Below, piece by piece: positions 61,033-64,000 of a stretch of 64,000 nt of DNA. The notes beneath the pieces are model-generated. The model made no database searches. It was not told the DNA's origin and saw nothing but the letters and a program-made list of their open reading frames with translations. The translations under genes were made by a program, and so were the position numbers. Each line of letters starts with the position of its first letter. Position 1 is the first letter of the stretch. The stretch is taken from assembly GCF_042650645.1 (NCBI RefSeq), contig NZ_JBHSBI010000045.1:1-64000 (forward strand). The letters are read 5' to 3'. The stretch comes from Nonomuraea purpurea (GTDB lineage: Bacteria > Actinomycetota > Actinomycetes > Streptosporangiales > Streptosporangiaceae).

Positions 61033-61569
61033 ATGCGCATTCGAACACGTCTCGTGCTGGCCGCACTGCCGGTCGGCACAGCCCTGCTGCTCCCCGCCTC
61101 CGCCGGAGCCTGGCCCAACGACACGGGCGACCCCTTCACGATGAAGGTGGACGACGTGGGCTGCCGGGCCGGACGGGCGGCCGTCACGCTGCACAACCAG
61201 GGCACCCAGCCCGTAAGCTTCGACCTGCGATCCGACGGCACCAGCACGGCCAGCGGCTCGATCCCGGCCCGCAAGACGATCGTCAAGCAGGTCGAGGTCA
61301 GGAAGGGCAGCCGCGCCGAGATCGAGGCCTACTCGGTCACCGAGAACCAGCCGGACACGCTCATCGACTCGACCTTCGTCGAGAACGACTGCCCCTGGGG
61401 CCACCACCTCGACCGCCTGCCCTTCAGGAGCCACCACGCCGCCCATCGCCTGCCTTTCACCGGCCCGCCCACCGACCTGATGGGCAAGCTGGCCACGGCC
61501 GGCGGGCTGGTCGTGATGGGCTGCATCCTGTGGTGGTACGGCTCGATCTGGCCGAGGTCGAAGCCCTGA
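61033..61569 (+). CDS. LPxTG-type cell-surface protein
   Basis: A 178-residue exported protein. Residues 1-26 form a signal peptide ending ASAGA. The mature domain has three cysteines and looks like a small beta-rich adhesin or receptor domain (FDLRSDGTSTASGSIPARKTIVKQVEVRKG). Near the end is LPFTG (140-144), then a hydrophobic helix (about 155-170) and a short positive tail (RSKP): the layout of a sortase substrate anchored to peptidoglycan. ATG 61033 follows GGGGGGAG. No sortase gene is in the window. Confidence 0.75.
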   Translation: MRIRTRLVLAALPVGTALLLPASAGAWPNDTGDPFTMKVDDVGCRAGRAAVTLHNQGTQPVSFDLRSDGTSTASGSIPARKTIVKQVEVRKGSRAEIEAYSVTENQPDTLIDSTFVENDCPWGHHLDRLPFRSHHAAHRLPFTGPPTDLMGKLATAGGLVVMGCILWWYGSIWPRSKP

Positions 61570-61575
61570 ATCGCC

Positions 61576-62196
61576 TCACTCCACCGGTTCGACGAACGCC
61601 CCTGCCCGGGCGGCGGCCAGCGTGCGCACCACCGACCGTTCCGCGACCGCCGGCGTCACGGGCTCCCTGGTGACCACCAGCCGGTAGTAGAGCGGCGCCG
61701 AGATCGCGCGGATCATCTCCGCGGCATGGGTGCCCTCGGGCAACTCCCCCCGCTTGACGGCCAGGTCCACGACGCCGACCCATTCCTCCAGGCGGCGCAG
61801 ATGGAACGCGCGCAGTGCCTCGGCAGCCTGCTCGTCGCACGTCGCGGCGGCGACCACGGCCTGGAACGTGGCTCCGAGCCGCCCGTCGGTGAGCGCGCCC
61901 AGCACCGACAGGGCGTTGGCCCGCAGGTCGCCCTCGATCCCCCCGGTGTCGGCATGTGGCATCGACTGGTTGGCCAGCTCGTTCATGAGGTCGACCACCA
62001 GCCCCGCCCTACTCCCCCAGCGACGGTAGACCGTGGTCTTGCCGACTCCGGCCCTGGCCGCCACCTGATCCATGGTCAGTCCATGGAAGCCGTGCTCGAC
62101 CAGTTCGTCCTGTGTGGCCTCCAGCACGGCAGCGCGTACCCGCGCGGTGCGGCCCCCCGGCCGCACAGTTCCCGCCAAACGGGAAAGTTGTCCCAT
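61576..62196 (-). CDS. TetR-family regulator
   Basis: A 206-residue regulator. The N-terminal HTH is AAVLEATQDELVEHGFHGLTMDQVAARAGVGKTTVYRRWGSRAGLV; the C-terminal part (TetR_C_11-like) contains the inducer pocket. ATG 62196 has GGAG five bases upstream. A degraded MFS gene lies divergently next to it, so it may be the orphaned regulator of that lost exporter. Its end is 6 bases from the convergent surface-protein gene. Confidence 0.88.
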   Translation of the reverse strand: MGQLSRLAGTVRPGGRTARVRAAVLEATQDELVEHGFHGLTMDQVAARAGVGKTTVYRRWGSRAGLVVDLMNELANQSMPHADTGGIEGDLRANALSVLGALTDGRLGATFQAVVAAATCDEQAAEALRAFHLRRLEEWVGVVDLAVKRGELPEGTHAAEMIRAISAPLYYRLVVTREPVTPAVAERSVVRTLAAARAGAFVEPVE

Positions 62197-62239
62197 TAAA
62201 TCTCCTCACTTTGCTAACGCGGATGCGCGACGGATGACG

Positions 62240-62520
62240 ACCGGTCGGCGGCTGGTACCGGCGTCGCTGCTCGGGCTCGTCGGCACGGGGTGATTCCTGA
62301 TCGGCATGGCGATACTCGAGCGCTCCTCGCTCACGGGAGGCCTGACGACCTCGCCGGGGATGGTGTTGATCGGGGTGACCCGGGGACTCGCACCGCCGTC
62401 GTCATGCCCACCGGACTGTCGCTGCTGACCATGTTCGCGGAAGGGCCGCCATGGGCGCGTGCTCTGGGGCTGAACGGGGCGTTGACGTCGGCCGGGTTCA
62501 CCTCACGGCGCCATTCTAGG
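62240..62520 (+). pseudogene. Degraded MFS (DHA2-type) transporter remnant
   Basis: Pieces of an MFS drug exporter are readable in shifting frames: RRLVPASLLGLVGTG (62248-62292), then a segment around 62310-62400 with GGLTTSPGMVLIG, then PTGLSLLTMFAEGPPWARALGLNGALTSAGFTS (62404-62502). These match helix 3 to 5 and the loop of QacA-type transporters, but frameshifts and stops separate them and the rest is absent. The stretch 62197-62639 otherwise holds no gene apart from the control site of the IclR gene. Confidence 0.6.
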
Positions 62521-62599
62521 CGGACTCCGACAGAGCCGTTGAGCCGCCGGCGGGGTGTGCCCGCGGCTCCTTGCTCCGATCGCGGCGGGGCTCGACCGC

Positions 62600-62616
62600 G
62601 TTCGGCAATACCGAAC
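62600..62616. promoter_or_regulatory. 17-bp operator upstream of the IclR gene
   Basis: GTTCGGCAATACCGAAC is a perfect 6+5+6 dyad ending 23 bases before the IclR start. A near copy, GTTCGGCATTGTCGAAC, lies upstream of glpK. The pair points to one IclR-type regulator controlling itself and glycerol kinase. Confidence 0.7.
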
Positions 62617-62639
62617 CACCCTGCGCTAGAGTTCCGGGT

Positions 62640-63389
62640 GTGGGAGAGACGATCCAGTCGGTCGAGCGGGCGGCCGCGATCCTGCGACTGCTGGCCTCCG
62701 GGTCCCGGCACCTCGGGGTGGCCGAGCTGGCCAGGGCGCTGGGCCTGCCGAAGGGGACACTGCACGGCATCCTGCGCACGCTGGTCCACGTCGGCTTCGT
62801 CGAGCAGGACCAGGCCACGGGCAAGTACCGCCTCGGCGCCACGCTGCTCCACCTCGGCAGCAGCTACCTCGACGTCAACGAGTTGCGCACCCGCGCCATC
62901 AACTGGGCCGACGCCCTGGCGGGGCGCAGCAGGGAGAGCGCCTGGATCGGCACCCCGCACGAGGGCCACGTGCTGGTGATCCACCACGTGTTCAGGCCGG
63001 ACGACAGCATGCAGACCCTCCAGGTCGGCACCTACCTGCCGGCGCACGCCAGCGCCCTGGGCAAGGTCCTGCTCGCCTACGACCCCTATGACGAGGCCCC
63101 GCCATCGCCGCTTGAGCCCCACACCAAGCGCACCATCACCGACCCCGCCGATCTGCGCGCCGAACTCGACCTGGTCAGGACGCGCGGCTGGGCGGCCGAG
63201 ACGGAGGAGCTGACCGAGGGCGAGGTGGCCATCGCCGCGCCGATCAAGGACCGGCGCGGCATCGTGGTCGGCGCCATCGGCATCAGGGGCGCGGTCGAGC
63301 GGCTGACCTCGGACGGCGCCCTGCACATGGAGTTCGTCTCATACGTACGCGACGCCGCCCGCGCCATCACCCGCGACCTCGCCAGGTGA
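62640..63389 (+). CDS. IclR-family regulator (GylR-like)
   Basis: A 249-residue regulator. The N-terminal winged helix-turn-helix is ETIQSVERAAAILRLLASGSRHLGVAELARALGLPKGTLHGILRTLVHVGFVEQD; the C-terminal effector domain runs from about residue 75 (QATGKYRLGATLLHLGSSYL) to the end, with GKVLLAYDP and PIKDRRGIVVGAIGIRG. GTG 62640 is chosen for the typical start. It sits directly before glycerol kinase, so it is the likely regulator of glycerol use, responding to glycerol-3-phosphate or glycerol. Confidence 0.9.
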   Translation: MGETIQSVERAAAILRLLASGSRHLGVAELARALGLPKGTLHGILRTLVHVGFVEQDQATGKYRLGATLLHLGSSYLDVNELRTRAINWADALAGRSRESAWIGTPHEGHVLVIHHVFRPDDSMQTLQVGTYLPAHASALGKVLLAYDPYDEAPPSPLEPHTKRTITDPADLRAELDLVRTRGWAAETEELTEGEVAIAAPIKDRRGIVVGAIGIRGAVERLTSDGALHMEFVSYVRDAARAITRDLAR

Positions 63390-63422
63390 CTTGAACACCC
63401 CCGGGACCACCGAATACCATCC

Positions 63423-63439
63423 GTTCGGCATTGTCGAAC
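63423..63439. promoter_or_regulatory. 17-bp operator upstream of glpK
   Basis: GTTCGGCATTGTCGAAC, an imperfect dyad (5 bp arms, 7-bp centre) matching 14 of 17 bases of the IclR-gene operator. It lies 24 bases before the glpK start. Confidence 0.65.
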
Positions 63440-63462
63440 CAGAGCTTTGCGAGGGAATCCCA

Positions 63463-64000
63463 GTGCCTCGACCGCACTACGTCGCAGCCATCGACCAGGG
63501 CACCACGTCCAGCCGGTGCATCGTGTTCGACCAGGCCGGCAACATCATCTCCGTCGCCCAGCGCGAGCACCGCCAGATCTTCCCCAGGCCGGGATGGGTC
63601 GAGCACGACGCGCAGGAGATCTGGCAGGCCGTGCAAGGCGTGCTGGCCGAGGCCACGGGCGAGTTCGAGATCGCCGCGCTCGGCATCACCAACCAGCGCG
63701 AGACCACCGTGTTGTGGGAGCGGGAGACGGGCCGGCCGGTCTGCAACGCGGTCGTCTGGCAGGACACCCGCACCGACGCGCTCACCCGCGCCCTGGCCGA
63801 GCACGAGGGGCTGTTCAGGGACAAGGCCGGGCTGCCGCTGACGACCTACTTCGCCGGGCCGAAGATCCGCTGGCTGCTCGATGAGATCCCCGGGCTGCGC
63901 GAGCGGGCCGAGCGGGGCGAGATCCTGTTCGGCACGATGGACAGCTGGCTGCTGTGGAACCTCACCGGCCGCCACATCACCGACGTGACCAACGCCAGCC
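63463..64000 (+). CDS. glpK: Glycerol kinase (5' part)
   Basis: The first 179 residues of glycerol kinase; the gene runs off the window. It phosphorylates glycerol to glycerol-3-phosphate. Seen: the ATP-binding phosphate-1 motif AAIDQGTTSSRCIVFD, GWVEHDAQEIWQAVQ, then ITNQRETTVLWERETG and AVVWQDTRT (glycerol-binding), and ends within LFGTMDSWLLWNLTGR. GTG 63463 has GAGGGA about 6 bases upstream. Control by the upstream IclR regulator is likely because of the shared operators. Confidence 0.93.
   Translation, partial: MPRPHYVAAIDQGTTSSRCIVFDQAGNIISVAQREHRQIFPRPGWVEHDAQEIWQAVQGVLAEATGEFEIAALGITNQRETTVLWERETGRPVCNAVVWQDTRTDALTRALAEHEGLFRDKAGLPLTTYFAGPKIRWLLDEIPGLRERAERGEILFGTMDSWLLWNLTGRHITDVTNAS

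Overview
The window is about 70% G+C with strong third-position GC bias. It carries several actinomycete marker sets: CysO/CysM/Mec cysteine synthesis, the ClpS-DUF2017-PncB block, DUF3039, DUF3352, DUF3618 and AmaP/DUF6286 proteins, and many GTG starts. It is chromosomal DNA of a filamentous actinomycete, most likely Streptosporangiales (Nonomuraea-like) or a Streptomyces relative. The taxon is an inference. I saw no rRNA, CRISPR array, intact IS element or phage module.

Layout. 1-3.5 kb: a lower-GC accessory patch with a truncated ATPase-fold fragment, a hairpin array, and a three-gene operon of a radical SAM enzyme with a C-x-P-repeat tail, an APH-fold phosphotransferase and an ABC-type ATPase. 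3.5-7.9 kb (minus): MurR/RpiR regulator, urocanate hydratase and an ABC exporter whose promoter carries two operators. 8-12.4 kb: DUF4331 protein, TPR protein and His-rich Ni/Co transporter. 12.5-14.7 kb: a membrane protein and a NACHT NTPase. 14.7-19.8 kb: a glutamyl-amine catabolic cluster (GntR, GlnA-like ligase, aldehyde dehydrogenase, SDR, gamma-glutamyl hydrolase). 21.2-24.7 kb: tandem glycine riboswitch, then gcvT-gcvH-sdaA and a 49-residue antitoxin-like gene. 24.7-28.9 kb: envelope-stress membrane proteins, an alanine-racemase-fold enzyme, Bcp peroxiredoxin and an odd class I tRNA with anticodon UAG.

29-34.2 kb: a NarL-type two-component system with a MacB-like ABC transporter. 34.3-36.1 kb: a probable polymorphic toxin (papain-fold glutamine deamidase) overlapped by a YrhB/Imm35 immunity gene. 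36.3-43.7 kb: membrane sulfite-oxidase-like protein, RdgB, RNase PH, MFS, MBL hydrolase, glutamate racemase, thioesterase and a PRC-barrel protein. 43.8-51.6 kb: DUF3352 protein, then cysM-cysO-(small coupled ORF)-mec-DUF2017-clpS, divergent pncB-pncA, a small membrane protein and a methyltransferase. 51.6-60.9 kb: STAS protein, DEAD/DEAH helicase, two MFS exporters, a metalloprotease, a divergent TetR gene and YqgE. 61-64 kb: LPxTG-type surface protein, TetR gene beside a decayed MFS gene, and an IclR regulator with glpK, which runs off the end.

The points most worth a second look are the C-x-P-tail radical SAM operon, the deamidase/immunity pair, the class I tRNA with anticodon UAG, and several operators whose geometry on promoters can be read directly: the ABC exporter, MFS/TetR, IclR/glpK and hutU sites. 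All functions are read from motifs by eye; no searches were run.
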